In this document: positions 23,101 through 34,573 of the stretch, in pieces | How positions within the stretch are numbered: the first letter of the stretch is position 1 | Layout of the letters: each line of letters begins with the position of its first letter | Origin: Neostapfia colusana | Taxonomy: Eukaryota; Streptophyta; Magnoliopsida; Poales; Poaceae | Assembly: GCA_030760725.1 (NCBI GenBank) | Contig: JASWHV010000008.1 | Span: 59,185,671 to 59,249,670, forward strand | Length of the DNA: 64,000 nucleotides | Reading direction: 5' to 3' | The notes under the pieces: model-generated | Told to the model about the DNA's origin: nothing | Databases searched by the model: none | The model's input: only the letters and a program-made list of their open reading frames with translations | Program-made: the position numbers and the translations under genes

Positions 23101-23464
23101 GGTGAAAGGGAAGTTGTCACCTCGATACATCGGACCCTTTCAAGTTTTGGAGAGGAAAGGAGAAGTGGCGTATCAACTAGAATTACCGGCTCGTCTATCA
23201 GATGTGCACGATGCATTCCATGTGTCACAACTCAAGAAATGCCTGAGGACGCCTGAAGAGGTGTTACCCATGAATGAAGTGAACGTAGCTGAGGATTTGT
23301 CTTATGCCGAGCAACCATACAAGATTTTGGAGACAATGGAACGCCTCACCAGAAATAAAAGAATCCGGATGTGCAAGGTGCAGTGGAAGCATCACTCAGA
23401 AGAGGAAGCCACCTGGGAGCGGGAAGATGAGCTCAAGGCAGAATTTCCGGAATTGTTTTCTTAG
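20106..23464 (+). pseudogene. B pol: protease, RT, RNase H, integrase, chromodomain; two nonsense codons
   Basis: One frame throughout. Protease: LLFDSGATHSF, catalytic Asp at 20207. RT: about 20660-21380, with WGAPVIFVPKKDG, DLRSGYHQ and the active-site variant FIDDI near 21139. RNase H: about 21560-21900 (YCDAFGNGLG, TDHKSLKYI). Integrase: zinc finger ending CDTCQ near 22340; core Asp at 22427 (MDFIVGL), VSDQGTQF, GQTERTNQ. Chromodomain: about 23290-23460 (RMCKVQWKHHS, ATWERE). TGA at 21404-21406 falls between RT and RNase H where Arg is expected; TAG at 22991-22993 falls before the integrase C-terminal domain where Gln is expected. Both fit C-to-T changes, common in methylated plant transposons. 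All catalytic residues remain. Confidence 0.94.
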
Positions 23465-23495
23465 AACCACCAATCTCGAGGATGAGATTTCTTTT

Positions 23496-23505
23496 AAGGG
23501 GGGTA
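23496..23505 (+). other. B polypurine tract
   Basis: AAGGGGGGTA just before the 3' LTR. Confidence 0.88.
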
Positions 23506-23509
23506 GAGC

Positions 23510-26500
23510 TGTAACACCCCAAAAATATTGTTAAGACCCTAAATCATGTTAAGAGGGGAATTTAAAAATTTTTGGACGTGTTGCATGTTTTGTAAAAATT
23601 CAAATTCAAACTGGAATTCAAATTAAACTCAAATCAGAAAAGAAATAGAAATAGAAATAGAAAAAGAGAAAACAGAAAAAAACTGGCCAGTGGGCCGAAA
23701 CCCACCAGCCGGCCCACCCAGCAACCGCGCCAGCCCGCAGCCGCGCACGCTGTTTCCTTCCGCTGACAGGTGGGACCCACCAGCTCGTCTTCTACCTCGC
23801 GCCGCGCCGGACTCCCTCTCACCTGAATCAAAACCGATCGGGATTTCTGCGTATCCCCGCTGAATTCTGTTCGTAGGCGACGCGGACTTGATCTAAACCA
23901 CCCCGCCACCTTTCCCCGTCTATAAAAACCCCGGCCTCGTTCTGTTTTTCCCACGCAATCCGCCGATTTTCCTCCGGTGAGAACCGAGACTTCTCCGGCA
24001 AATTCTGGCCGATCTAAGCTCAAAAATTCTGATCTAACTCGCTGGTCTTGATCCACCGCCTCCGGGGAACCTTGCAGGTGCAGAAAACTCGGTGACTTGC
24101 GGTGTAAACACAGCGCCGACGAGCCTCGCCGTGGTTTCACCTCGGACCTCGTCGCCGATCACTTTCCAGGACCTCCGAGCTCAAGAAAACCCCCGAGGTG
24201 AGATCCCCGACCTCCCCTCTACCGATCTATGCCATAAAATCACAGTTCTAGGAAGAATTCCCGAAGATCCGAAAGTTTCCGGCGAGATCGCCGCTTTCCG
24301 CCGCCGTGCGCCGCCGGCAGCGCCGCCCGCGCTCGATCAGAGCGACGTGGCCGCTTGTGCGCCGTTTATTTTAAATCGCACGGTAGGGTTTAAATCCCCG
24401 CGTACCGGTTTGACGTTATAATCTCAGCCGTCGGTTTAAAATCAGACGGTCCACGTCAGCCCCGCGTTATAAAGACTGGAAATCTTACGTGCTACCCCCT
24501 GGGGTTCTCGGGAAATAAGAGCTAGCCTCGGAAACTTCTGATCTAGCCCCTGGAACTTCAGAAAATTATGTAAATTCATTTAAAAATCAGTTTTAGCCCC
24601 TGGACTTAATAAAAATTAGGAAAAACCCCTCTGATAAGTGTAGCTATACCCCTGGAAATTCTGAAAATAATATTATAGACCCTGTAGTGGGGTGAGTTTA
24701 CCTTTTAGCCCTGTTTAGTATTTAATTTAGTAAATTGAATATGTGGCTAGTGTTTAAAAATTAAAAAGTGAGACAAACATATTGTCAAAATTAAATTAAA
24801 GACTTTCTCAGTATTTAGGAAACTTTGGAGTGAGATAAAAACATATTTTGGGCTGAATTGAATCTGTTTAATTTATTATTCACATTTAGGGACACATTTT
24901 TAAGTAAAGAATAGTTCTAGAAAATAGGGAAAATAATTGTGAAATATTTTACATCAGAGGCAAAGGTCAAAATATGTTATTAAATTATTTAGGACCAGAA
25001 CCTATTCTGTTTAGATGATGTGTCTTACTATTTTCATAATAAAGTACACATTTATGCATAAGAAAATAAATCTGAAAATATAGCAACTAGTAAATGATAA
25101 ATGGAGTTTCTAAAATCCAAAGAGTTCAGTTTAGGGTTGGTAGAAATTATGAAGACACATATGGAGAAGGAAAATACCTTTCATGCTTATTTGGTAGTAA
25201 AAAGGTGTAGTAGTTGAATATAAGGAATTTATTTAAATTGGAAACTCATATATATATAGTATGTAAGTATAAATGTGAACACAAAAGTAGGAATCATATA
25301 CACATGATTAAAAGTGCATGCAAGCCACAAATCAACACACATAGAGTAACCACAACACACATAATGGTGAATGACTTTCATAAATATGAATATGTGGTTT
25401 GTATGAAGTGGAAGTGTGAACTATGTCTTATGGGTTGTTATTTTTCTTTTGCTATGTGTGATGGTATGATGTAGAACCTGCTCAAGAGCAAGTTATTCCT
25501 TTCCAAGATCAGGACTACCCATTTCAAGAGCAGCAGGAAGGAGGCAAGTGTCCTTGACCACTTTGATCCTATGCTAGGATGTGTAGATAGAATTATTTGC
25601 ATTGTCAAATGTAATATGAAACCCATGCTAGGAAGTTTCCCTAGAATTGCATTACCTTGTTTCCTTGTAGCTTGGGTTGGGATTTATTTTATCATGTCAT
25701 TTATTATTATGCATATGCTTAGCCATGCTTAGAATGGGATATTTGGGATATGAGATCATCAGTTTATTTTACCATACTCTTGAATGAAATATTGTGAGTT
25801 ATGTAGAGGTAGGGATCAAGGCAAGTTGGATGTTTTTTGTTGTGTGCTGGGTGCACGAGACTCGGGTTTGTGTTTAGTACTTGCCTGGATCCTAAGGACC
25901 GGTTCATGGAGCATGTAACCTGGCTTTACCGTGCCAACCACATGCTGAGATGGGGCAGCTTGGCCAATTAATTAGGTGTATCCCCGGCGTAGTATGGGTG
26001 TGTTGGATGGTGCGGGGAGTAGGTGTCAGCTGGACTACCATATGAACCGCAAGGCTCAAGAGGGGGTCACTGCAGCGGGATTGGAGCCTCTTGTATGCTG
26101 TTAGGGGTGAAACCTCAGTGGGCCCACGCTCTTCGGGAATCCCTTTGTAAAGGCTTCGTAGTGATCTCCTGGCGACACACCTGGGAAGTGTGAATGTGGT
26201 TCGTAGCCACTGGCATAATGGAGGTTCTTTTAGTCCACCCGGCAACGGGGGATGAAATCACTACATGTGGGTACAGTGGTACAAACTCTGCAGAGTCAAA
26301 ACTGTCATGACAGCCGTGCTCACGGTCAAGAGCAGCTTGGACTTATTCATGATTAGAGGATTGATGGTTTTGGAAGTTGTGGATGTTAAGCGGGGAGCTT
26401 AACATTGGAAATGAGGTTATGGTTATTTGATTATGATGAAGGGATGGGAGATTGGGACCATTTCACCTGTGTAGTAATGTAGGTGCTTAATAAGCTAAGG

Positions 26501-26950
26501 TGATAGGAATTAATTGCATAGTGCTTTAACCATGAGTTCAACCTCTCCTTGTTCTAGCCATGCATGACATAACTTTCCCACACTTGCTGAGTACCATTGG
26601 TACTCAACCTTGCATATTTTGTTGGTTTATATTGCTGCTCAGGTCAAGATAATGAGGTGGTGTATAATGACCAAGACTTTGGACCCGAAGAAGGTTTCTA
26701 GGTTCATGGAGACCCCCGGGCAACGCCTGTGATGAAGCCCTCAAGAATAATATTCCGCTGCTAGTTTATTTACTTGTGATGAACTTATTATTGCCCATTG
26801 AGACATTTACGAATGTAAGACTTATTTATATTCGACACCTGGCTTGTAATAAATGATGCTTCACTATTTGTCATCACATGTATGAGAAAATGATCCTGGC
26901 ATACATGTGATATTCACTTGGTTGTTTCTTCGGAAAAACCGGGTGTGACA
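23510..26950 (+). repeat. B 3' LTR (3441 bp)
   Basis: Near-identical to the 5' LTR, including TATA (23921) and the dyads at 26142-26153, 26285-26296, 26302-26313, 26314-26325 and 26589-26605. Differences seen include GAAATA repeat length near 23640, one base at about 23957, and C for T in the terminal AACCGGGTGTGACA. Confidence 0.95.
23921..23928 (+). promoter_or_regulatory. TATA box of B 3' LTR
   Basis: TATAAAAA, same context as 14667; it could drive transcription outward into A's LTR. Confidence 0.7.
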
Positions 26951-26955
26951 AAAGG

Positions 26956-28108
26956 TAAACTCACCCCACTACAGGGTCTATTATATTTTTTTCATAAATT
27001 TCTAGGGGTCTAGCTACACATAACAGAGGGGTTTTCCTAATTTTTATTAAGTCCAGGGGCTAAAACTGATTTTTAAATGAATTTACATGAATTTCTGAAG
27101 TTCCAGGGGCTAGATCAGAAGTTTCCGGGGCTAGCTCGTGTTTTCCGAGATCCCTAGGGGGTAGCGCGTAAGAATCCCGGCCTTTATAATGTGGGGCTGA
27201 TGTGGACCGTCCGATTTAAAACAGACGGCTCAGATTAGATCGCCGAACCGGTACGCGGGGGTTTCAATTCTACCGTGCGATTTAAAATAGACGGCGCACA
27301 AGCGGCCACGTCGCCCTGGCCGTGCGCGGGCGGCGCTGCCCGGCGGCGCGCGGCGGCGGGAGGCGGCGATCTCGCCGGAAAACTTCGGATCTTCGTCTAT
27401 TCCTCCTAAAACTGGGATTTCATGGCATAGATCGGTAGAGGGGAGGTCGGGGATCTCACCTCGGGGTTTTTCTTGAGCTCGGAGGCCCTGGAAGGCGGTC
27501 GGCGACGAGGTCCGAGATGGAATCGCGGCAATGCTCGTCGGCGCTATGTCTAGGGCAAAATCTACCAAGTTTTCTGCACCTGCGTGATTCCCCGGAGGCG
27601 GTGGAACAGGATCGGCGTGTTAGATCAGAAAACCCGAGCAAAGATCGAGAGAAAACGGTGATCGGAGCTTCGGTTCTCACCGGGAGGAAAAACAATTGAT
27701 CGGGTGGGGAAAACAGGGCGACGCCGGCGTTTATATAGACGGGGGAGGGCGGCATGTCGGTTGTGATCGAGTTTGAGTCGTCCGGAACCAGAATTCGGCT
27801 GGGGAAACGCAGGTTTCCGGGGTGGTTTGGATTCAGCGCGCGGAGGAGTCCCGGCGGTTTGCGCGATCGCGCGAGGAAGACGATGACCGCGGGCCCCGCG
27901 TGTCAGTGAGAAAGAGAGGGGAGCGCGTGGCTGCGGGCTGGCGCAGGGGCGGGTGGGCCGGCTGGTGGGTTTCGGCCCACTGGCCGGGGTTTTGTTTTTT
28001 TCTTTTTCTTTTCTGTTTTAATTGGAATTGGAATTTGAATTTTTGCACCACATGCAATACGTCCAAAATTTTTAAAATTCCCCTCTTAACAGGTTTTGGG
28101 GTGTTACA
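26956..28108 (-). repeat. A 5' LTR, 5' part
   Basis: Continues A's LTR after B and ends GGGTGTTACA on the plus strand (start TGTAACACCCC on minus). Total A 5' LTR is about 3409 bp. TATATAAA on the minus strand is at 27730-27737. It diverges more from B than B's two LTRs do from each other, as expected for an older insertion. Confidence 0.92.
27730..27737 (-). promoter_or_regulatory. TATA box of A 5' LTR
   Basis: TATATAAA on the minus strand at the same relative position as TATAAAAA in B. Confidence 0.65.
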
Positions 28109-28113
28109 CGTTA

Positions 28114-28325
28114 GTCACTTTCCGCTGTCGTTTAGAGTCTTCCGCTGCAAGAATAAGATAGACATTCATGAGTGAGACATTGAGTCATTGTAATAAAGTA
28201 CTTAAACCCTATTTATTCGTGGTTATATTCTGAGTTCAGTTTGTGGATTACATGTGTATGTGTGATGAACATCTTGGGCACACATATGCATTCACTTGGT
28301 TCTATTTTCGGAACCGGGTGTCACA
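28114..28325 (+). repeat. Solo LTR C, right part
   Basis: Resumes after the CGTTA duplication (28109-28113) and aligns with the end of LTR H (GTCACTTTCCGCTG, CATGTGTATGTGTGATGAAC). Ends GGGTGTCACA, followed by TSD GGGGA at 28326-28330. Confidence 0.92.
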
Positions 28326-28330
28326 GGGGA

Positions 28331-28655
28331 GCACTTGACCCCACGGGATGATCTCAGATGATCAACCTCCTACTTACAAGTGCCTTCTTCTTTGGTGCGG
28401 CCTTCTTTGCGAGCACCTTCTTGATTGGGACCTTTCCTTTGTCCTTGTCGGCTGCTTGGGCCCTTTCCTTTTCTTTTACTGTGACTAGCCTTTTCCTTCT
28501 GCATCTTTTTCATGCTTCTTTTTGGTTCTAGCTTCGTGGTGAGCTAGCTCTTGAGCCATTGCCACGTTCTCCTCTTCCCGGTGGTGATAAAGCTCTTGGC
28601 GAGCCGCCTCTTGCTCCGGGTCGGAAAGAGGAGGAGAGTTATCGCGTTGAGACAT
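28331..28655 (-). pseudogene. First half of the minus-strand ORF after D pol
   Basis: ATG at 28655 starts MSQRDNSPPLSDPEQEAARQ, followed by a charged Glu/Arg/His-rich stretch. The frame meets TAG at 28485. A neighbouring frame then gives a lysine- and alanine-rich stretch (KEKERAQAADKDKGK, AKKAAPKKK), suggesting an indel near 28490. A strong splice acceptor (TTGTTCTTTCAG) ends one base before the ATG. LTR C splits the ORF; the rest is 6203-6817. It lies downstream of D pol on the same strand, where some Sireviruses carry an env-like ORF (from memory). No transmembrane segment is seen, so I do not call it envelope. Confidence 0.5.
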
Positions 28656-28656
28656 G

Positions 28657-29007
28657 CTGAAAGAACAATTAAGAGAAGGTATGAGTTGAGAGCAGAGGGT
28701 TATTGCGATATAAGTGCAGCAAATTCACTAAGTTAGGAGTTAACCCTAGGTTAAGCCGGACTTGTCCGGTCTTTGGCCAGACTAGTCCGGTCAGGAACGG
28801 ACTTGTCCGCCCTTGGTCCGGACTAGTCCGGACCACCCAGTGTTAAACCTTAACTAAGGTATTTTTCTACAAATCTCAGTAATAAGTCACAATAAATGCA
28901 ATGATAGAATCACAAGGTTTTTATGAAGCACTAGGGATCCTAGGTTATGGGAAGAACAACCTAGAAATGAAGGATTCAAAGGGATTAGATTTTGCTCGAA
29001 AACGTAC
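28657..29007 (-). other. Candidate 351-nt intron upstream of the post-pol ORF
   Basis: On the minus strand, CAAG|GTACGT at 29008/29007 fits a plant donor and a T-rich TTCTTTCAG ending at 28657 fits an acceptor, one base before ATG 28655. The interval is AT-rich and contains ACTAGTCCG palindromes (28750-28830). This suggests a spliced transcript for the downstream ORF. Inferred from motifs only. Confidence 0.4.
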
Positions 29008-29420
29008 CTTGAAGGTTCAAATTCAAGTAAAACACCGGATTGGAGGGCGGAGAAGTCCAGGGATTGACTTCTCGAGGCTCCAAAGAGTTGAAAGCTTGGA
29101 TTGTTTGAATATTTTGGTGGAAATCCTCAAAAATTGCCAATGGGGGCGAGTTTGAGTGAAGGGTGCACGTTGAGATATGTTTGGATGGAGTGGGAGGAGT
29201 CGGGCCCGGCGCTCTGGTTAAGTCCCCAAGGTCCGGACTAGTCCGGTGGGGATACCGGACAAGTCCGGTTGTCGGACCAGGTCCGGACTTATTTAGCAGT
29301 CCGGACAAGTCCGTTGACAGTCCGGACTAGTCCGGTGTGGAGTTGCCTAAGCCTATCTGGACTTGTCTAGGAAGCTGGACTTGTCCGGCCATGAGGGCGG
29401 ACTAGTCCGGTCCTAGACAG
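28740..29420. repeat. Palindrome set CCGGACTAGTCCGG / CCGGACAAGTCCGG in D 3' noncoding region
   Basis: At least ten copies or half-matches, with full-length palindromes near 28820, 29232, 29256, 29320 and 29402. The sequences between them are unrelated to each other. The same motif family fills part of D's LTR (38150-39410) and occurs in LTR F (6078-6115). Confidence 0.85.
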
Positions 29421-29639
29421 CAAATTATCATATATAGTGAGAGATTTGCATGGAATGATCCATATGGACTAAGTTTTCACAAGTAGTCTGAATGAATATG
29501 GCTAGTAGAGCACACAAACAATCATACAATGACCATGATTCAAGGTGACAATAATCGAGAATAGTTTGATAGAAAATTGAGGGAGACAAGTTTTCAAAAA
29601 CATGCATAATTTTGAAGAGAATAAATAACTAACAATCAG

Positions 29640-31239
29640 ATGTGCAACATGTAAAGCCACATTTTGAGAATCAATGATATTTAGCTCATTCCTAAGTTTG
29701 CAAAAGCATTTTTCATTTGGTGGCTTTGGGAAGATATCGGCTAGTTGTTTTTCAGTTCTCACACGTGAAATAACAATGTCCCCCTTTATTGAATGATCTC
29801 TCAAGAAGTGGTGTAGGATGTCAATGTGTTTGGTCCTAGTGTTCAACAGGGTTATGGGAAATTTTAATGGCACTCTCATTGTCGCATACGAGTGGAATAT
29901 GGTTCATATTGAGGCCATAGTCTCTTAGAGTTTGTCGCATCCAAAGAAGTTGTGTACAACAACTTCTACCTGCGACATACTCCGCTTTGGCTGTGGATAG
30001 GGCAATAGAATTTTGTTTCTTAGATGACCATGATACTAGGGACATACCCAAGAATTGGCAAGTCCCAGAGGTACTTTTCCTATCCACTTTGAATCCGGCA
30101 TAAACCGCATCAGAGTATCCGATGAGATTGAACTTGGACCCTTTAGGATACCACAGCCCTAGGTTAGGTGCATGAACTAAATAGTGCAAGATTCTCTTTA
30201 TGGCTGTCAAGTGACACTCCTTAGGGGCGGCTTGAAACCTTGCACACATGCATACACTTAACATAATATTGGGCCTAGATGCACAAAGGTAAAGAAGGGA
30301 TCCAATCATGGAACGGTATAACCTTTGATCCACGTTAGGGCTATCTTGGTTGAGGTCGAAATGTCCGTTTGTCGCCATTGGAGTCTTGATAGGCTAGGCC
30401 TTTTCCATATCAAACTTTTTAAGTATATATTAAGTGTACTTGGTTTGACATATGAAGGTGCCTTCCTTGAGTTGTTTCACTTGGAAACCTAGAAAGAACT
30501 TCAATTCTCCCATCATTGACATCTCAAATCTCTCCGTCATGATTTTGCTAAACTATTCACAAAAAGATTAGTTAGTAGAACTAAATATTATGTCGTCAAC
30601 ATAAACTTGGCATACAAATAAATCATCATCCGTGTTCTTAGTAAAGAGTGTATAGTCGGCCTTTCCTATCCTAAAGCCATTGTCAATGAGGAAATCTCTA
30701 AGGCACTCATACCAAGCTCTAGGAGCTTGTTTAAGGACGTAGAGAGCTTTATGAAGCTTAAAGACATGGTTAGGATACTTATCGTCCTCGAAGCTGAGCG
30801 GTTGCTCCACATACACCTCCTCCTTGATCGGGCCGTTGAGGAAGGTGCTTTTGGCGTCCATTTGATACAACTTGAAATCGTTGTGAGTAGCATAGGCCAA
30901 TAATATGCGAATATATTCAAGCCTAGGTACGGGTGCAAAAGTTTCATCAAAATCTAAACCTTCAACTCGTGAGTACCCCTTGGCCACAAGTCTTGCTTTG
31001 TTTCTTGTCACCACGCCATGTTCATATTGTTTGTTGCAGAAAACCCACTTGGTGCCTTCCACGTCGACATTAGGTCTTTTCACAAGCTCCCACACTTTGT
31101 TTCTTTTGAAGTTGTTGAGCTCCTCTTGCATGGCAATCACCCAATCTGGGTCTCGTAGGGCATCTTCAACCTTAAATGGCTCCAAAGAAGACACAAAGGA
31201 GTAGTGAGCACAAAAATTAGCCATACGAGAGCGAGTCAT
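29640..31239 (-). pseudogene. D pol: reverse transcriptase and RNase H
   Basis: RT (31239 to about 30570) reads WVIAMQEELNNF, GTKWVF, RLVAKGYS, DFDETFAPV, YQMDAKSTFLNG and QVYVDDIIF; the YVDD box holds the catalytic Asp pair. TAA at 30568 ends this stretch; the frame resumes and shows more stops near 30550 and 30400. RNase H follows from 30378: RSMIGSLLYL, IGYSDAVYAG, DRKSTSGTCQFLG, STAKAEYVA. A one-base shift near 29845 separates the last segment TRTKHIDILHHFLRDH and QLADIF. Confidence 0.9.
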
Positions 31240-32502
31240 TACCCCCTTGGAGATGTCTTCAAGTATGTTGTCAATGGAATGGTCCCGTTGAACACATTAA
31301 TGGACTCTTTGGTGTGGTACACTTGGTCTTGAGTCAACTTCTTCATATCCTTCTTTGTATTTATCTCCCTCTTGATCATTTCCACCATTTTGATCTTCAA
31401 TGTCTTGATCACGGTAATCTTGATCTTGTTCTTGATCTTGGGGAACTTGTGATTGATCTTGTGCTTGGGGCATCTCTTATGATGAGGATGGGTCACCTGG
31501 GCTTCGTTTTTCTTGTAGTCCTATATCACTAAGTGTCATCCTTCTCAATGCCATACATGGTGCCTCTTCTTCATCTAGCACACATTGATCAACTTGCTCC
31601 ACTTGGGAGCCATTAATTTCATCAAACACCACATTACGTGCAATTTCAACACAATCGGAGGTTTTGTTGAATACACGATAGGCATAGGTGTTTGAATCAT
31701 AGCCAAAAAAGAAACCTTCATCAGATTTCCTAGCAAACTTCAAAATTTGAGCCTTCTTGTTAAGAATGTTACACTTGCTACCAAAGACTCTAAAATAGGA
31801 TATATTGGGTTTGTTACCTGTTAGAAGTCCGTATGGAGTCTTCTTCAATAGGCTATGGAGGTAGAGGCGGTTTGTGGCATGGCAAGCGGTGTTGACCCCT
31901 TTTGCCCAAAACCGATCAGATGTCTTGTATCCATAAAGCATGGTTCTTGACATCTCTATTAGAGTTTGATTCTTCCTTTCGACTACCCCATTTTGTTCGG
32001 GTGAGTACGGTGCCGAAAACTCATGCTTGATGCCCTCCTCGTCCAAGTACTCTTCTACTTGGGTGTTCCTTAATTCAGTGCCGTTGTCGCTTCTTATCTT
32101 CTTGAATCTCAAGGAGAACTGATTTTGAGCTCTCCTCAAGAAACTCTTGAGGACACCTTGAGTTTCACCTTTGTCATGCAAGAAAAACATCCAAGTGAAG
32201 CGGGAAAAGTCATCAACAATAACTAAATCATATTTGTTACCACCAATGTTTATGTAAGCAATGGGACTAAAAAGGTCCATGTGTAGCATCTCCAATGGTA
32301 TCATTGTCATCATCACATTCTTGGAGGTATGAGCTGCTCCAACTTGTTTCCCAGCTTGGCACGCGCTACAAGGCCTATCTTTCTCAAAAACAACATTCTT
32401 AAGACTTCGTACGTGATTGCCTTTTAGAAGTTTTTGAAGATTCCTCGTACCAACATGGGCTAGTCTACGGTGCCACAACCATCCCATGTTGGTCTTTGCC
32501 AT
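31240..32502 (-). pseudogene. D pol: integrase
   Basis: Copia integrase. The zinc-binding HHCC begins WHRRLAH and ends CSACQAGK. The core shows MDLFSP, IRSDNGTEL and PEQNGVVERKNQ, so all three catalytic acids are present. The GKxxRG-like C-terminal region follows (FGSKCNIL, EGFFFGYDSNTYAYRVF). TAG at the 32503 boundary separates it from protease, and the linker before RT (31477-31240) contains in-frame stops in an Asp/Gln-rich stretch. Confidence 0.9.
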
Positions 32503-32871
32503 CTAGCATGTATCAAGTTGAGTTTTATCAGCGGCGAAGTCCACGAGATAAAGCTTCCCCTTGAGCACACCCTTGAAGGCAATTGGGTTATCAATTCTTC
32601 TAGTGACAATCACGCCTTCGTTAGTGAATAAGCAATTATAACCTTTTACACATAATTGAGATATGGATAAAAGATTATAGTCTAGTGATTCAACATGCAT
32701 AACATGAGAAATAGTGTGTTGTGGAGAAACAGAGACTTTACCCATACCTAGTACCTTTCCTTGGCTATTGTCGCCAAAGTAGATACCTTGACTTGGATCA
32801 TTATTTTCTTCATACTCCACAAACATTCTTCTCGCTCCGGTCATATGGTTGGTGCATCCACTATCTAGCAC
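32503..32871 (-). pseudogene. D pol: aspartic protease
   Basis: MLDSGCTNHMTG carries the catalytic Asp-Ser-Gly of copia proteases, which cleave the polyprotein in the particle. NLLSISQL closes the domain before the integrase boundary. The frame is continuous with integrase apart from one TAG at 32503-32505. The upstream stop before 32871 falls in the Trp/Val-rich Gag-protease linker. Confidence 0.88.
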
Positions 32872-34568
32872 CCATTTTGTACCATCGAAAGAGTAAGCCT
32901 ACAAAACAAGTTTAGGCTTTGGTTTTAGGTACCCAAACTTGGTTGGGTCCTTTGAGGATAATGACAAGGAATTTGGGCACCCACACACAAGGCTTTGGGC
33001 TATTGTAGAGTGGCCCAACATATTTAGCATAGACACTTTACAATGCAAAAGGCATGGGAATATCGGAATAACCAAATTTGCTTCTCATAAGCACGTAAGA
33101 TGCATCAAAATATTGAAACATAGTCAAGTTGACATTTTTAGCATTTTTAGTATTTTTAACATCTTTATCAAATTTGACCATTTCAAGAGAAGTAGATGCA
33201 TGACGTTCATTCTTGGCTTGGCATGATCCTCCCTTGATATAAGCAATATGCATCTTGTTATTCTTGGGAATTCTAGCGTTTTGCTTTCCTCCCCTTGAAT
33301 TGCTAAGACCATCTTTGATCAAGGGAGACTTTGCGATCGAGTATGCACTACATGCATACTTGATCTTCTCCTTGTAAAAAATTCCACCCTTAGGTGTACT
33401 CTTGCTCTTTGCCATGTTAAGCTAATTTTTCTTGTTGAGTACAAGATTGGCACATTTGCAAGTTTTAGTGTTTGACTCCACATAATACATGTTTGAGCTT
33501 GTTGAGGCGGGAGAGGAAACACTTGACTTGAGAGTTGCGAATTGTGCCTCAAGATTCTTGTGAGCTTCATTCAGACTCATAAGCTCATCTTGGAGTACAA
33601 CATTCGAACTCTTGAGACTTGAAGAAGTCTCCTTGCATTCCGCAAGTTCAAGTTCAAGTGCCTTGTTCCTCTCCTTCTCAAGCTCTAAGAGCTTCTCAAG
33701 GTCAAGAATCCTTTGCCTCTCCTTGAAAAACAAATCATATTGTTTCTCAAGAAGTTCCTCCTTGTCTAAGATTTCGTCGGAGAGCTTTTCATTTTAATTA
33801 TAGCACTTTTGCTCAAACCTTCAAACATGTACTCATTCTTACTAGAACTATGAAAATCTTAATCTTTAATAGAACGCAAGGAGAGTTTAGATTTAACCTT
33901 TAGATTTCCCTCCTTTTCCATGAGGCATGTGTGGCTTGAGCTCTTCTACTCTCCCTTGTTTGGCAAGAAAGTCTTCTTCATCGTTGGCTTCTTGATGGCG
34001 ACGGTTGCCACTTCCGCCTCATCATCGGAGGAGGACTCATCGTTGGAGTCCCATTCCTTGCGAATATGAGTGTGCCCATGTGTCTTCTTATTCTTGAACA
34101 TCTTCCTCTCTTGAGGCTTTTCATCCTTGTTCTTCTTCTTCTTTCTTCTTCCTTTTCGTATGGGCCATTAACAGTGTAGTGCCCATACTCGCCACAGTTG
34201 TAGCAAGCTCTCTTGATTCTTTACTTGCTCTTGTCCTTTCCCTTGCTCTAATAGTTTGACCCTCTTCTTTTCTTCATCATTCTCTTGAATCTCTTGATGA
34301 AGAAGGCCAACTCCTCATTGTCCATGTCGGCGCTTTCTTCTTCACTTCCTTCATCGTTGCTTGAAGCTTGTACCTCTTTTCCTTTGGACTTGGGTGAGGC
34401 TTTGAGAAACACCCTTATTCTTGGAGGATGTGACCTTAGCAAGGTCGTTAACATGACTTGCTTCCATCTTCATCATCTCTTGGTTGATGATTCTTCCATG
34501 CACCTCATCCGGAGTCATTTTGTAGAAGTTGGGACTTTCACGGGTGAGGGTGCAAAGTGTCACATTGC
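32872..34568 (-). pseudogene. D gag, C-terminal part
   Basis: From H leftwards: TPDEVHGRIINQEMMKMEA closes the gag core. The zinc knuckle near 34190 (CYNCGEYGHYTVNG) has Gly where the fourth ligand Cys is expected, so it is probably non-functional. A Ser/Asp/Lys-rich stretch and a coiled-coil region follow (33733-33422: heptad Leu/Glu such as LEKLLELEKERNKALELELA). Then a basic linker (33415-32900) leads to protease. The frame has several stops. The coiled coil is typical of Sirevirus Gag. Continues from 37213 across LTR H. Confidence 0.83.
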
Positions 34569-34573
34569 GAGGC

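Larger units (their letters stand above)
14261..26950 (+). mobile_element. Element B: full-length Tekay/Del-type gypsy retrotransposon
   Basis: 12,690 bp with TSD AAAGG (14256-14260 and 26951-26955). Order: 5' LTR, iMet primer site, ORF0, gag, protease, RT, RNase H, integrase, chromodomain, polypurine tract, 3' LTR. That order with a C-terminal chromodomain marks a chromovirus; LTRs of about 3.4 kb fit Tekay/Del. The LTRs differ by scattered single changes and one short repeat-length change in the parts I compared, so insertion is recent relative to the rest of the window. gag-pol is broken by two frameshifts and two stops, so mobility would need proteins supplied in trans. Some rice gypsy families (RIRE3/RIRE8, from memory) also carry an extra ORF before gag. 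Confidence 0.96.
9435..28108 (-). mobile_element. Element A: Tekay/Del-type gypsy deletion derivative (reverse), hosting element B
   Basis: TSD CGTTA at 9430-9434 and 28109-28113 defines the insertion into LTR C. Plus-strand ends are TGTCACACCC and GGGTGTTACA, the inverted LTR termini. Read on the minus strand: 5' LTR (28108-26956, then 14260-12005), primer site, ORF0, start of gag, then a deletion into a 350-bp remnant of the 3' LTR. Everything from late gag through pol and most of the 3' LTR is gone. Element B (14261-26950) interrupts the 5' LTR. A and B are clearly the same family. Confidence 0.93.

Noticed and set aside
23634..24140. 168-codon minus-strand frame in the B 3' LTR
   Set aside because: GC-rich leader region downstream of the LTR start; the same region in the 5' LTR and in A does not keep a matching frame.
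28740..29420. Reading 28740-29420 as the 3' LTR of D
   Set aside because: Apart from the shared palindromes the sequence does not match 38081-39717, lacks the TG/CA edges and the CCTATTCACCCC end, and is followed on the same strand by an ORF.
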